Of a DNA stretch of 31,660 nt, positions 31,525 to 31,660 are shown piece by piece (the stretch's first letter is position 1; the number at the start of each line of letters is the position of its first letter). The position numbers and the translations under genes were made by a program. The notes under the pieces were generated by a model. The model ran no database searches, was not told where the DNA came from, and saw only the letters and a list, made by a program, of their open reading frames with translations. The DNA is from Scleroderma bovista (Eukaryota; Basidiomycota; Agaricomycetes; Boletales; Sclerodermataceae), in contig JAYMGJ010000704.1 of NCBI GenBank assembly GCA_037178675.1, positions 1-31,660 on the forward strand, read 5' to 3'.

Positions 31525-31660
31525 ATGGCTTGGAAAAACGTCGATGCAATTATCGAGGGTAAACTATACCTAGGAAAGTAAGACTGTGCCCCCCTTGTGA
31601 TGTGGTGTCCCTGCTCACTTTCCTTATTTTCAGTATCCAAGCCGCTACCTCATCACGGTC
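31525..31660 (+). CDS. Dual-specificity phosphatase-like protein, 5' end only (runs off the window)
   Basis: Exon 1 is 31525-31577, the intron is 31578-31633 (GTAAGA donor, TTTCAG acceptor, 56 nt), and exon 2 starts at 31634 and is cut by the window edge. The visible product is MAWKNVDAIIEGKLYLGN followed by IQAATSSR. The I-x-x-x-LYLGN-x-x-A pattern is the start of the dual-specificity phosphatase fold, whose HCxxGxxRS active site would lie beyond the window. The ATG has C at -3 and G at +4. The call rests on this short N-terminal match. Confidence 0.6.

Noticed and set aside
31209..31640. Minus-strand frame of 143 codons overlapping the phosphatase 5' end
   Set aside because: No recognisable domain, and it overlaps the better-supported divergent start and intron of the dual-specificity phosphatase gene.

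Overview
The window is a piece of a filamentous basidiomycete genome, most likely an Agaricomycete. The support is direct: gene-dense eukaryotic DNA, many introns of about 46-74 nt with GT(A/R/C)NGT donors and CTNA(A/C)-like branch sites, intergenic gaps often under 100 bp, and fungal protein families (Grr1, Kre9/Knh-like GPI protein, DUF676-type hydrolase, DUF3245 protein). No bacterial operon signals, tRNA, rRNA or intact transposon were found. All gene models were built by hand from splice-site phase and protein-family fit; none is backed by transcript data.

Layout. 0.2-3.6 kb (minus): a DH-PH RhoGEF. 4.0-5.5 kb (minus): a Grr1-like leucine-rich-repeat protein without an F-box. 5.7-6.1 kb (plus): a small one-TM protein. 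6.3-8.5 kb (minus): a Reb1/TTF-1-like multi-Myb protein. 8.6-9.3 kb (minus): a CCDC97-like protein, 49 bp head-to-head with a C2H2 protein at 9.3-10.2 kb (plus). 10.3-11.8 kb (plus): an alpha/beta hydrolase. 11.9-12.6 kb (minus): the N-terminal acetyltransferase catalytic subunit NAA10/Ard1. 12.8-15.6 kb (minus): full-length GRR1 F-box protein. 15.8-16.3 kb (plus): a small candidate gene. 16.7-17.1 kb (minus) LSM3 and 17.2-18.05 kb (plus) U1C are head-to-head with 68 bp between start codons. 18.2-20.1 kb (minus): a lineage-specific protein with an apparently broken 3' part. 20.4-21.7 kb (plus): an ACMSD-type decarboxylase, tail-to-tail with quinolinate phosphoribosyltransferase at 21.8-22.9 kb (minus). 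23.0-25.2 kb: a Kre9-like GPI-protein gene, a decayed second copy of it, and between them a GC-rich, hairpin-rich segment that may be a structured RNA. 25.6-26.8 kb (minus): a Gemin2-like protein, divergent from a DUF3245 protein at 26.9-28.0 kb (plus). 28.3-28.9 kb (minus): a small Arg/Ser-rich protein. 29.5-31.5 kb: gene-poor. 31.5 kb to the end: the 5' end of a dual-specificity phosphatase gene.

Themes. Four genes serve splicing or snRNP biology (U1C, LSM3, Gemin2-like, CCDC97-like). ACMSD and QPRT act on the two sides of the NAD/kynurenine branch point. GRR1 and its F-box-less relative lie about 9 kb apart in the same orientation and share two intron positions and phases. The strongest candidates for something undescribed are the F-box-less Grr1 relative and the structured GC-rich element at 23.7-24.2 kb.
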